Assembly (NCBI RefSeq): GCF_900101115.1
Contig: NZ_FNFU01000007.1
Span: 103,875-167,874, forward strand
DNA: 64,000 bases
Direction of reading: 5' to 3'
From: Cryobacterium psychrotolerans
GTDB lineage: Bacteria > Actinomycetota > Actinomycetes > Actinomycetales > Microbacteriaceae
A program made the translations under genes and the position numbers. Positions within the stretch are counted from its first letter, which is position 1. The number at the start of each line of letters is the position of its first letter. Below are positions 46,978 through 55,666 of this stretch, piece after piece. The notes beneath the pieces were generated by a model. That model saw only the letters and a list, made by a program, of their open reading frames with translations. It was not told the origin of the DNA and searched no databases.

Positions 46978-48275
46978 CCCGCCGTCACCTCCTTCTTCAC
47001 GACGGTCGGTCGCGACCTGGGTTTGGTTCCCGGTGTCGGGAGCCGGAAGATCGCGCGCACCAGCGGCGGCGCCGCGATGAAGAGCACGATCAGGGACTGC
47101 ACGACGAGGACGATGTCGATGGGGACGCCCTCGGCCGCCTGCATCGAGAAGCCCCCGGCCTTGAACGCGCCGAACAAAACGCCGGCGAAGAAGATCCCCC
47201 AGGGACGCGAACGGCCCAGCAGGGCCACCGTGATGGCGTCGAAGCCGATGTTCGCGTCGATCCCGGCGCCGAAACCGGTGGTCACGGTGCCGAGCACCTG
47301 GTTGATCCCGGCCAGGCCGACGAGCCCGCCGGAGATGAGCATCGCGCTCACATACACGCTCTGCACGTTGATTCCGGCGACTCGCGCGGCGTTCGGGTTC
47401 TCACCCACGGCCCGGAACTGGAACCCGAGGTTCGAGCGGCTGAGCAGCCACCAGACGAAGACCGTTGCGGCGACGACCGTGAGGAAGCCGGCGTGCAGGT
47501 TGTACGTCGGCCCCAGCAGGTCGGGGAAGACGGCGGTGGGTTTCATCGGCGGCGTTTGCGGGTTGCTTGACCCCGGTTCCTGCAGCAGCCCGGGGGTGCG
47601 CAGCAGGTACGAGACCAGGTACAGCGCCACGAAGTTGAGCATGATCGTGACGATGACCTCGTGTGCGCCGGTGCGGGCCTTGAGCAGGCCGACGATGCCG
47701 CCCCACAGCGCACCGCCGACGAGGCCGGCGAGCACGGCGACGATGAGGTGGATCCCGGCGGGCAGGTCGACGGCGAATGCCACCCAGCCGGCGCTGGCGG
47801 CGGCGATCAGCATCTGCCCGCGGCCACCGATGTTGAACATCCCGACCCGGAAGGCCAGGCCGACGCCGAGACCGGCAGCGATCAGCGGCGTGGCAAAGGT
47901 GAGGGTCTCGGTGAGCGGACGGATTCCGGCGGCGAATCCCGGCCGGCGGAAGTTGTAGATCGAGCCCTGAAAGAGCGCCGAGTAGGCGCCGGAGACGGAA
48001 TCCCACACGGCGGCGAACATGTCCCCCGGCCGGGCGAAGAGATAGCCGGAGGCTTTCTGGACCGGCTCATCGGTGAGGGCGATCAGGATGGCGCCGACGA
48101 CGAGGGCGAGGAACACGGCGAGCACCGAGATGGCGGCGCTCCCGCCCACGATGTCGCGCATGGCCTGCGACCAGCGCTCCGAGCCGGCGTCCTGCCCCCG
48201 GGGGGCGTCGGGGTGGTCGGCTGGCGCCGCCACGGCGCCGGCGGGCTCGGCGGGCGGCCGGGTGCTGTCGCTCAT
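46974..48275 (-). CDS. Nucleoside ABC importer permease (NupP/YufP type)
   Basis: The 433-residue BPD_transp_2 permease has a hydrophilic N terminus (1-35), about ten helices, GLAFRVGMFNIGGRGQMLIAA and FRAVGENPNAARVAGINV, the same two landmarks seen in its partner. Its start overlaps the stop of the ATPase gene (48272-48275) and its stop the partner's ATG. The set resembles the nupABC/yufNOPQ guanosine-type importers, but substrate preference is not readable. Confidence 0.92.
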   Translation of the reverse strand: MSDSTRPPAEPAGAVAAPADHPDAPRGQDAGSERWSQAMRDIVGGSAAISVLAVFLALVVGAILIALTDEPVQKASGYLFARPGDMFAAVWDSVSGAYSALFQGSIYNFRRPGFAAGIRPLTETLTFATPLIAAGLGVGLAFRVGMFNIGGRGQMLIAAASAGWVAFAVDLPAGIHLIVAVLAGLVGGALWGGIVGLLKARTGAHEVIVTIMLNFVALYLVSYLLRTPGLLQEPGSSNPQTPPMKPTAVFPDLLGPTYNLHAGFLTVVAATVFVWWLLSRSNLGFQFRAVGENPNAARVAGINVQSVYVSAMLISGGLVGLAGINQVLGTVTTGFGAGIDANIGFDAITVALLGRSRPWGIFFAGVLFGAFKAGGFSMQAAEGVPIDIVLVVQSLIVLFIAAPPLVRAIFRLPTPGTKPRSRPTVVKKEVTAG

Positions 48276-49792
48276 GCCACGGCCTCCGTTCCGGGGGCGG
48301 GTTCGCCCGTCATCATGAGTCCAAGGACGCTGCGTGGGGTGGTTCCGGGCACGATACCTACGATTCCTCCGCGGTACATGACCGCGATTCGATCCGCGAG
48401 TCCGACGACTTCGTCGAGTTCGGTGGAGACGACGATGACGGGGATGCCGGCGTCCCGGGTCGCGATGATGCGCTTGTGCACGAATTCGATCGAGCCGACG
48501 TCCAGGCCGCGGGTCGGCTGCGTCGCTACGAGCAGGTGCAGTTCCCGGCTGAGTTCGCGCGCGAGCACGACCTTCTGCTGGTTGCCGCCGGAGAGCTGGC
48601 CGGCGAGGGAGTCGATGCCCTGGGTGCGGATGTCGAACTCGGTCACCTTCTCCCGGGCGAAATCCGCGAGGAAGCCGCGCTGCAGGGTGCCCGCCTTGAC
48701 GAACGGTGCTCCGGTGCTGCGGTCGAGCATGAGGTTCTCGGCGACGGTGAAGGCGGCGACCAGGCCGTCCTCGGTGCGGTCCTCCGGCACGAATCCGACG
48801 CCGGCGTCGAGGATCTTGCGCACGCTGAGGCCGCGCAGGGATGTGCCGTTGAGCTCGATCGTGCCCGTCACCCGGGGCTGCAGGCCCATCAGGGCCTCGA
48901 TCAGCTCGGTCTGGCCGTTGCCCTGCACGCCGGCGATGACGAGCACTTCCCCGGCCTGGACCTCGAAGCTGACGTGGTTGACGACGAGCTGGTGGCGCGC
49001 GTCGATGACGCAGAGGTCCCGCACGACCAGGGCTTCGTGACCCAGCTTCGGTTCGTCCTTGTGCACGGTCAGTTCGACGGCCCGGCCCACCATGAGTGAG
49101 GCCAGCTCGGTGTTCGTCGCCGTCGGGGACGCTTCGCCGACGACCTTGCCGCGCCGGATCACCGTGATCCGGTCGGCGACCTCGCGCACCTCACGGAGCT
49201 TGTGGGTGATGAACACGATCGAGGTCCCGGCTTCCTTGAGCTGGCGCATGATGGCCATCAGCTCGTCGGTTTCCTGCGGGGTCAGCACGGCGGTCGGCTC
49301 GTCGAACACGAGCACGCGCGCCTCCCGGGACAGCGCCTTGATGATCTCGACCCGCTGCTGCACGCCGACGGGGAGGTCCTCGATGAGCGCATCCGGGTCG
49401 ATATGGAAGCCGAATCGGTCGGAGATCTCCTTGACCTTTTTGCGGGCCGCGCCGAGATTGAGCCGGCCGAGGACGTTCGTCTCCTCATGGCCGAGCATGA
49501 CGTTCTCGGCGACGGTGAACACGGGGATCAGCATGAAGTGCTGGTGCACCATGCCGATGCCGGCGTTCATCGCGTCACCGGGACCGGCGAACTTCTGCAC
49601 CACTCCGTCGAGCACGATCTCACCGGCGTCGGCCTGGTAGAGGCCGTAGAGCACGTTCATCAGCGTTGACTTGCCGGCGCCGTTTTCTCCGAGCAGGGCG
49701 TGGATCTCTCCCGCCTCGACCGTGAGGTCGATGTGGTCGTTCGCGACCAGGGCACCGAACGTCTTCGTGATGCCGCGCAGTTCGAGCTTCAT
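48272..49792 (-). CDS. Nucleoside ABC importer ATP-binding protein (two ATPase domains)
   Basis: The 506-residue protein carries two ABC domains in tandem. The first has Walker A GENGAGKST, Walker B VLVFDEP and switch His in FITHK. The second has the degenerate Walker A region GVQGNGQTEL, signature LSGGNQQK and LLVATQPTRGLD in place of a normal Walker B. This asymmetry is typical of RbsA/YufO-like importers. It lies between the BMP receptor gene and the two permeases in one operon. Confidence 0.94.
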   Translation of the reverse strand: MKLELRGITKTFGALVANDHIDLTVEAGEIHALLGENGAGKSTLMNVLYGLYQADAGEIVLDGVVQKFAGPGDAMNAGIGMVHQHFMLIPVFTVAENVMLGHEETNVLGRLNLGAARKKVKEISDRFGFHIDPDALIEDLPVGVQQRVEIIKALSREARVLVFDEPTAVLTPQETDELMAIMRQLKEAGTSIVFITHKLREVREVADRITVIRRGKVVGEASPTATNTELASLMVGRAVELTVHKDEPKLGHEALVVRDLCVIDARHQLVVNHVSFEVQAGEVLVIAGVQGNGQTELIEALMGLQPRVTGTIELNGTSLRGLSVRKILDAGVGFVPEDRTEDGLVAAFTVAENLMLDRSTGAPFVKAGTLQRGFLADFAREKVTEFDIRTQGIDSLAGQLSGGNQQKVVLARELSRELHLLVATQPTRGLDVGSIEFVHKRIIATRDAGIPVIVVSTELDEVVGLADRIAVMYRGGIVGIVPGTTPRSVLGLMMTGEPAPGTEAVA

Positions 49793-49871
49793 GTTCCCGA
49801 TCCTAGGGTGGTTAACGATGTTGTGGGGAGGCCGGCCGGAGCCTGCCTCCCCACAGATCTACGTGCCGAAA

Positions 49872-50972
49872 TTAGCCGGCGAGGTAGGACGTGACCTTGA
49901 CGTCGCCGCTGATGATGTCTTCGCGCAGCTTGTCGAGTTCATCCTGCAGCTCGGCCGGGACCTTGTCGGCCCAGTCGTGGAATTCGGCCAGGCCGACGCC
50001 GTCGTTCTCGAGCGTGCCGACGAACGGCGTCACGTCGAACTCGTCGCGGCCGGCCTTGAGGACGGCTTCCTCCACGCCGACGTCGATGCCCTTGAGGACC
50101 GAGGTGAGCAGCAGGTCGGCGACGGACGGGTCGGTCACGAAGACGTCGGCGTCGACCCCGATCAGGGCGATCTCCTTGCCGGAGTCGCGGATGGCCGCAG
50201 CGGCGCTCTGGTAGATCGGGCCGCCGACGGGCAGCAGCACGTCCACGCCAGCGTCGATCAGGTTCTGCGCGTCGGTGAGGGGCTGGGTGCCGGCGCTGAA
50301 GGTACCGGAGAAGACACCCTTCTGCGTTTCGGTGTTCCAGCCGACGACCTCGACCTTGGCGCCCTTTTCCTTGTTGTAATGTGCGACGCCCTGGGCGAGA
50401 CCGTCCATGAAGATCGTGACGGTCGGGAACTGCATTCCGCCGTAGGTGCCGACCTTGCCGGTCTCGGAGACGCCCGCCGAGAGGTAGCCGGCGAGGAACG
50501 CCGCCTGGGCGGTGTCGAAGACGATGGGCTTGACATTCGGAACGTCGGTCTTGCCGTCGAAGTCGAGGTCGATCGTGTCGTCGATGCTGACGTAGTTGAT
50601 GTCCGGGTTGGCCTTGGCGGATTCCGCGGTGGCCTCGGCGAGGGCGAACCCGACGGTGATGATCAGGTTGCAGCCCTGGTCGACCAGGCTGGTCAGGTTC
50701 GGCTTGAAGTCGGTCGCCGTGGCGGACTCGACATGCTTTTCCTTGACGCCGAGTTCGTCGGCCGCCTTGACCAGGCCTTCGTAGCCCAGCTGGTTGAACG
50801 ACTTGTCGTCGAACCCGCCGGCGTCGGAAACCATGCAGGGCAGGAAGTCGCTGACGACGGGGGCCTTTGTGTCCCCGCCTTCCTCCGGTGCCGGAGCACA
50901 CCCGGCGAAGAGAGCGACGACACCCAGCGCGGCAAGGCCGCTCAGTGCGGGCTTACGGGATGTGATTCTCAA
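49872..50972 (-). CDS. BMP-family nucleoside-binding lipoprotein
   Basis: The 366-residue receptor has a signal peptide ending in a lipobox (LFAGC), then the Bmp/Med fold: MVSDAGGFDDKSFNQLGYEGL at the ligand site, IVFDTAQAAFLAGYLSAG, and a GGPIYQSAAAAI block. It should bind nucleosides outside the membrane and deliver them to the adjacent ABC permeases. I place the start at TTG 50972, because GGAGGT lies four bases upstream. An ATG at 51035 in frame has no such site and would put a hydrophilic extension before the signal peptide. Confidence 0.92.
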   Translation of the reverse strand: MRITSRKPALSGLAALGVVALFAGCAPAPEEGGDTKAPVVSDFLPCMVSDAGGFDDKSFNQLGYEGLVKAADELGVKEKHVESATATDFKPNLTSLVDQGCNLIITVGFALAEATAESAKANPDINYVSIDDTIDLDFDGKTDVPNVKPIVFDTAQAAFLAGYLSAGVSETGKVGTYGGMQFPTVTIFMDGLAQGVAHYNKEKGAKVEVVGWNTETQKGVFSGTFSAGTQPLTDAQNLIDAGVDVLLPVGGPIYQSAAAAIRDSGKEIALIGVDADVFVTDPSVADLLLTSVLKGIDVGVEEAVLKAGRDEFDVTPFVGTLENDGVGLAEFHDWADKVPAELQDELDKLREDIISGDVKVTSYLAG

Positions 50973-51127
50973 AGCGACCTCCAAGATGCGGCCCTGCGGT
51001 GGGCAGGGGCTATGTGGGTACAACTTAGCGAACAATTGCCTGCTCAGATGAGCAAACCGGAGTCGTGACCGAACAGTTACATAGCCGAACTAACTTGCTC
51101 AAATGAGCACCCCCCGAAGCCGGTTCG

Positions 51128-51190
51128 GGTTGAGTTGCGGAAAAGGAACCCTCAATTGCGAAACGAAGGTACTTTGTCCGAAACTCAGCC
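51128..51190. promoter_or_regulatory. Family D imperfect inverted repeat upstream of the BMP transporter operon
   Basis: Arms at 51128-51150 and 51168-51190 pair at about 18 of 23 positions around a 17-base loop. The right half shares ACGAAGGTACTTT and most of the following 17 bases with the element at 42847-42876. It lies between the end of one BMP gene and the start of the next, about 155 bases upstream of the TTG. It could be a terminator, an operator or a dispersed repeat. Confidence 0.5.
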
Positions 51191-51202
51191 GGAAGAGACC
51201 GG

Positions 51203-52270
51203 TCAGCGGGGGGTGTTCGGGCCGGTTACTTCGAGGATCCCGGCGACGATGGCCGCGCGGAGCTCCTCGACGCCGGCGGCGAGTTCGCTGGAGACAAGCC
51301 CGGCCCGATCGTGGAACGGCGCGATGTCGACGCCGGAGTTCTCCAGGGTGCCCACGTACGGCTTGTTGGAGAAATCGCCCTTGAGGTCCGCGTCGATGAT
51401 CGCCAGGACGGCATCCTGGGTGTTCTTCAGCACGCTGGTCAGCAGGATCGGCCGGAACTGGGCCGGCAGCGAGTCGTAGCCGTCGTTGTCGACCCAGATC
51501 AGCGAGGACTCGCCGTGCTCGAGGATGGCCGCTGCCGCGCCCTCGCCGACCTGCCCCGCGACGGGCATGATCACGTCGGCGCCCCGGTCGAGGAGCCTCT
51601 CGGTCGTCGTCTTGCCCTTCAGGGTGTCCTCGAAATCGCCGGTGAACACGCCGTCCTGCGTGGCCTTGTCCCAGCCGAGCACCCGCACCGCGGTTCCGCG
51701 CAGCTCGTTGTACTTGGCCACCCCGTCGACGAAGCCGTCCATGAAGAGGGTCACCGGCGGCTGGTTGCCGCCGCCGAACGTCGCGACGATCCCGGTGCGG
51801 CTGACCCCAGCGGCCAGGTAGCCGGCCAGGAAGGCGGCCTGGGCGGTATCGAAGACGACGGGCTTGATGTTCTCCCCCGCGACCTGCTCGTCGACGATCG
51901 AGAAGTGCACCTCCGGGTTCGCCAGCGCCGCGGCCGTGGTGGCGTCGGCGAGCTCGTACCCGACCGTCAGGATGAAGTCGCAGCCGGTGCCCACGGCCTG
52001 CTCGACGTTGGGCGCCAGGTCGGTCTCGGACGTGGAGACGATCGCGTCGACCTCGATGTCGAAGTCGGTGGCGGCCTGCTGGAGCCCCTCCCAACTCGAC
52101 TGGTTGAAGGAGCGGTCCTCCAGGCCCCCGGAGTTGGTCACCATGCGCGCGCAATAGTCCGGCGCCGCCGTGCTGCTGGGCCGCGCGTCCTCCTCCGGCG
52201 CCGGCGCGCAGCCGGCGAGCAGCAGGGCGGAAACGGCGACGGCCGGGACGATGAAACCACGACGGGTCAT
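51203..52270 (-). CDS. Second BMP-family nucleoside-binding lipoprotein
   Basis: The 355-residue receptor parallels its neighbour: lipobox ALLLAGC, MVTNSGGLEDRSFNQSSWEGL at the ligand site and VVFDTAQAAFLAGYLAAG. Ligand-loop residues differ (Asn-Ser-Gly-Gly-Leu against Asp-Ala-Gly-Gly-Phe), so its ligand may differ. ATG 52270 is preferred over an ATG at 52285, because GGAG lies just upstream. It follows the mannose-1-phosphate guanylyltransferase gene by 30 bases on the same strand. Confidence 0.9.
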   Translation of the reverse strand: MTRRGFIVPAVAVSALLLAGCAPAPEEDARPSSTAAPDYCARMVTNSGGLEDRSFNQSSWEGLQQAATDFDIEVDAIVSTSETDLAPNVEQAVGTGCDFILTVGYELADATTAAALANPEVHFSIVDEQVAGENIKPVVFDTAQAAFLAGYLAAGVSRTGIVATFGGGNQPPVTLFMDGFVDGVAKYNELRGTAVRVLGWDKATQDGVFTGDFEDTLKGKTTTERLLDRGADVIMPVAGQVGEGAAAAILEHGESSLIWVDNDGYDSLPAQFRPILLTSVLKNTQDAVLAIIDADLKGDFSNKPYVGTLENSGVDIAPFHDRAGLVSSELAAGVEELRAAIVAGILEVTGPNTPR

Positions 52271-52300
52271 GTGACGCTCCTTCACAGGGGTGGAACGAGT

Positions 52301-53422
52301 CTAGAGAACGTCGCTCGAGCCCGACAGCTTCAGCGCGTCGACGACGGCCTTGACCTTCTGGGCGTTGGCGCTCGTCGTGACGAGCAGAGCATCCGGGGTG
52401 TCGACGACGACGATGTCCTCGACGCCGATGAGGGCGATCATCCGCTTGGTGTGGCTGACGACGATGCCGCTCGACGAGTCGGCGAGCACGCGGGCGCCTT
52501 CCCCGAGGATGGCCAGGTCGTGCTTGCGCCCGCCGGAGTGGATCTTCGCGATCGAGGCGAAGTCGCCCACATCGTCCCAATCGAACAGGCCGGGAATGAC
52601 GGCGAGCTTGCCGGTGGCGGCGACGGGTTCGGCGACCGAGTAGTCGATGGCGATCTTCTTCAGGCGCGGCCAGACCTGGTCGACGACGGCGCCTCGACGC
52701 GGGGTGTCCCACGCCTCGGCCAGTTCCAGCAGCCCGGCCAGCAGCTCGGGTTCTGACCGTCCGATTTCTTCGAGCAGGCGGTCGGCCCGGGCGATGAACA
52801 TCCCGGCATTCCAGAGGTACCGGCCGTCGGCGAGGTAGCCCTCTGCCGTCTCGAGGCTCGGCTTCTCGACGAAGGTGTCGACCGCGAGGGCGCTGTGGGC
52901 CCCCGGGATGGCGAGCGGGCCGGCGCATTTGATGTAGCCGAACCCGACGGCCGGCTCGGTCGGCCGGATGCCGATGGTCACGATGTAGCCGGCGTCGGCG
53001 GCGGCCACGGCCTCGGTGACCGCATCGCGGAACTGGACGGAGCCCTTGATCACGTGGTCCGCGGCGAAGGAACCGATGATGACGCCCGGCTCGCGCTTCT
53101 GCAGGATCGCGGCAGCCAGCCCGATTGCGGCGGACGATTCGCGCGGCTCGCTCTCCAGCACCACGTTGTGGTCGGCCAGCTCCGGCAGCTGGTCTTCGAC
53201 GGCGGCGCGGTGGGCCCGGCCGGTGACGACCATGACGCGCTGCTCGCCGCTGAGCGGGGCCAGGCGTTCCCAGGTGTCGCGCAGCAGCGTCTGGCCGGAC
53301 CCGGTCAGGTCGTGCAGGAACTTGGGGGCGTCCGCGCGGGACAGCGGCCACAGCCGCGAGCCGATCCCGCCGGCCGGGATCACGCTGTAAAACCGCTCAA
53401 TGGGGGTGCTGGTCTGAGGCAT
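52301..53422 (-). CDS. manC: Mannose-1-phosphate guanylyltransferase
   Basis: The 373-residue enzyme makes GDP-mannose from mannose-1-phosphate and GTP. It has the nucleotidyl-transferase signature VIPAGGIGSRLWPLSR, FAADHVI with the metal-binding Asp, VEKPSLETAEGYL and WNAGMFIA. It lacks the C-terminal isomerase domain of bifunctional ManC/AlgA. It matches actinobacterial Rv3264c (called ManB or ManC). GDP-mannose could serve the GT4 enzyme encoded divergently next to it and the surface polymer at 1-20 kb. Confidence 0.93.
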   Translation of the reverse strand: MPQTSTPIERFYSVIPAGGIGSRLWPLSRADAPKFLHDLTGSGQTLLRDTWERLAPLSGEQRVMVVTGRAHRAAVEDQLPELADHNVVLESEPRESSAAIGLAAAILQKREPGVIIGSFAADHVIKGSVQFRDAVTEAVAAADAGYIVTIGIRPTEPAVGFGYIKCAGPLAIPGAHSALAVDTFVEKPSLETAEGYLADGRYLWNAGMFIARADRLLEEIGRSEPELLAGLLELAEAWDTPRRGAVVDQVWPRLKKIAIDYSVAEPVAATGKLAVIPGLFDWDDVGDFASIAKIHSGGRKHDLAILGEGARVLADSSSGIVVSHTKRMIALIGVEDIVVVDTPDALLVTTSANAQKVKAVVDALKLSGSSDVL

Positions 53423-53500
53423 CTGGCCAGACTACCGCCGCCGCCCGGCCGGATACCCGCCATTCACCCGGCGGCTATCTCGCCTCCGTACGCTCGCCTC

Positions 53501-54655
53501 ATGAGGGTCGCGGTCATCACGGAAAGCTTTCTGCCCACGATCAGCGGGGTCACCACGAGCGTGTGCCGGGTGCTCGAGCACCTCGCGCGACACGGGCACG
53601 ACGCCATCGTCATCGCGCCGGCCGGGGCGCCGCCCGAGTACGCGGGGTTTCCGGTGCACACCGTGCCGGCCCTGGCCTACCGGCAATTCCCGGTGGGCCT
53701 GCCCAGCCCCTTTGTCTCCCGGCTACTGCAGGACTTCCGGCCCGACGTGCTGCACGCCGCGTCCCCGTTCCTGCTCGGCGCCCAGGGCATCGCCGCGGCC
53801 AACCGCCTGGACATCCCCACCGTCGCGATCTACCAGACGGATGTCGCCGGCTACGCCCGCCGGAACAACCTCGGCCAGGCCGCCGGCCTGGCCTGGCGCC
53901 TCGTCAAGTGGGTGCACGAGGGCGCGGACCTCACCCTCGTGCCCTCGACGGCGTCGATGGCCGACCTGCGTCGCATCGGCCTGCGCCGGCTGGAGCCCTG
54001 GGCCCGCGGAGTCGACCTCGTCGGTTACCACCCCAACCATCGGAGCGACCCGACGGCCAGGGCGCTCCGGGAGCGCCTCTCCCCCCGCGGCGAGGTCGTC
54101 GTCGGCTACGTCGGCCGGATCGCCCCGGAGAAGCAGGTGGAGCGGTTCCGGGCGCTGCGCGGGCTGGACGGCATCCGCCTGGCCCTCGTCGGCGACGGGC
54201 CGTCCTCCGACCTCGTTCGGCGTGAACTGGCCGGGATGCCCGTCACCTGGCTCGGCCGCCTGGCCGGCGCCGAGCTCTCGGCCGCCTACGCGAGCTTCGA
54301 CCTGTTCCTGCACGCCGGCACGGAAGAGACCTTCGGCCAGACCATCCAGGAGGCCCACGCCGCAGGCCTCCCCGTGGTCGCCCCGCGCGCGGGCGGCCCG
54401 ATCGACCTCATCTCGCACGAAGAGGACGGATACCTCTTCACCCCGAACGACGAACGGGACATGAGGCGTTGTGTGACGCGCCTGGCCGGAGACGGGGAGC
54501 TGCGCCGAAGGATGGGCGAGGCCGGGCGCCGCAGCGTGCTCGGCCGGTCGTGGGAGAACGTGTGCGGGACCCTCCTCGACTACTACGAACGAGCCATCGA
54601 CGAGCGCGCCGCGGTCTGGGCGAGCACGCTCGTGCCGCTCTCGATGCGACGTTAG
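53501..54655 (+). CDS. GT4 glycosyltransferase, MgtA/PimB-like
   Basis: The 384-residue GT-B enzyme begins VAVITESFLPTISGVTTSV, has VVGYVGRIAPEKQVERF at the hinge and the donor motif EETFGQTIQEAHAAGLPVV. These features resemble GDP-mannose-dependent alpha-mannosyltransferases of the MgtA/PimB type that act on glucuronosyl- or phosphatidylinositol lipid acceptors in actinobacteria. The adjacent GDP-mannose synthesis gene supports mannose as donor (inference). The frame is open upstream, but the ATG at 53501 begins the Rossmann fold. Confidence 0.88.
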   Translation: MRVAVITESFLPTISGVTTSVCRVLEHLARHGHDAIVIAPAGAPPEYAGFPVHTVPALAYRQFPVGLPSPFVSRLLQDFRPDVLHAASPFLLGAQGIAAANRLDIPTVAIYQTDVAGYARRNNLGQAAGLAWRLVKWVHEGADLTLVPSTASMADLRRIGLRRLEPWARGVDLVGYHPNHRSDPTARALRERLSPRGEVVVGYVGRIAPEKQVERFRALRGLDGIRLALVGDGPSSDLVRRELAGMPVTWLGRLAGAELSAAYASFDLFLHAGTEETFGQTIQEAHAAGLPVVAPRAGGPIDLISHEEDGYLFTPNDERDMRRCVTRLAGDGELRRRMGEAGRRSVLGRSWENVCGTLLDYYERAIDERAAVWASTLVPLSMRR

Positions 54656-54767
54656 GCGGGCCCGTCCGCAAAAAAACTGAGCGCCGACACCTAGACTGGG
54701 AACACGCGCTCATGAGCGCGACTGCCTCGTCTCATCGAGGCCACATCTCAACCAGGGAGGGTTATTC

Positions 54768-55184
54768 ATGCCACAGCAAACGGCAGGAACCCCGACATAT
54801 CAGCAAAAGACGACCTCGCGTCGCCCCGCCGGAACCCTTTACCGGGGCCGAGAAGGCATGTGGTCGTGGGTCCTGCACCGCATCACGGGCGTGGCGATCT
54901 TCTTCTTCCTGCTGGTCCACATCCTCGACACCGCGCTCGTGCGGGTGAGCCCCGAGGCCTACAACGCGGTGATCGGCCAGTACCAGACGCCCATCATGGG
55001 CCTCGGTGAGACCGCCCTCGTCGCGGCCATCGTGTTCCACGCGTTCAACGGAATCCGGATCATCCTGATCGACTTCTGGAACGCGAAGTACCAGAAGGTG
55101 ATGTTCTACGTCGTCATCGGCCTCTGGGTGGTCACGATGCTCGCCTTCGTGCCCCGCCACCTGACCAACGTGTTCAACCACTAG
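54768..55184 (+). CDS. sdhC: Succinate dehydrogenase cytochrome b556 subunit
   Basis: The 138-residue membrane anchor has three helices and a heme-ligand context (WVLHRITGVAIFFFLLVHILD), with a later FHAFNGIRIILID. With SdhD it binds heme and quinone and fixes SdhAB to the membrane. An AGGGAGG sits six bases before the ATG. It is first in sdhCDAB, a complete complex II operon. The 112-base gap before it should hold the promoter and contains an A7 tract. Confidence 0.94.
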   Translation: MPQQTAGTPTYQQKTTSRRPAGTLYRGREGMWSWVLHRITGVAIFFFLLVHILDTALVRVSPEAYNAVIGQYQTPIMGLGETALVAAIVFHAFNGIRIILIDFWNAKYQKVMFYVVIGLWVVTMLAFVPRHLTNVFNH

Positions 55185-55195
55185 GAGGGGACGAC

Positions 55196-55648
55196 ATGTC
55201 AACCACCATCGAAGCCCCCCGCAGTCCCTACGCCCGTGCGCCCCGCAAGCGGGGCGTCAACTGGGAGAAGTGGGGCTGGATCTACATGCGCGTCTCCGGC
55301 GTCGTGCTGGTCGTGCTCATCTTCGGCCACCTCTTCGTCAACCTCTGGCTGGGCGAGGGTGTCAGCGCCCTCAACTTCGCGTTCGTCGCCGGCAAGCTGA
55401 CCAACCCGTTCTGGATGACCTGGGACGTGCTGATGCTCTGGCTCGCCCTGATCCACGGCGGCAACGGCATGCGCACGCTGGTCAACGACTACGCAACCAA
55501 GCCGCTCATCCGCGGCATCCTCAAGTGGGCCATCTTCGCCAGCGTCGCGGTCCTCATCATTCTCGGCACCCTGGTCGTCTTCACCTTCGACCCCTGCCCG
55601 GCCGGCCAGCCCGCCGACCTTCTCCCCTCGTTCTGCTCGGCCCTTTAG
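55196..55648 (+). CDS. sdhD: Succinate dehydrogenase hydrophobic membrane anchor
   Basis: The 150-residue protein has three helices and a conserved basic N-terminal NWEKWGWIYMRVSGVVLV, with a His in FGHLFVNL and one in LIHGGNGMR as possible heme ligands. It follows sdhC by 11 bases with a strong AGGAGGGG ribosome site. It is the second anchor of complex II. Confidence 0.93.
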   Translation: MSTTIEAPRSPYARAPRKRGVNWEKWGWIYMRVSGVVLVVLIFGHLFVNLWLGEGVSALNFAFVAGKLTNPFWMTWDVLMLWLALIHGGNGMRTLVNDYATKPLIRGILKWAIFASVAVLIILGTLVVFTFDPCPAGQPADLLPSFCSAL

Positions 55649-55666
55649 GAGCTGCACACACCCATC

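Noticed and set aside
51099..53351. 750-codon minus-strand frame over the second BMP gene and manC
   Set aside because: Arg/Pro/Gly-rich shadow in another frame of two recognised genes.
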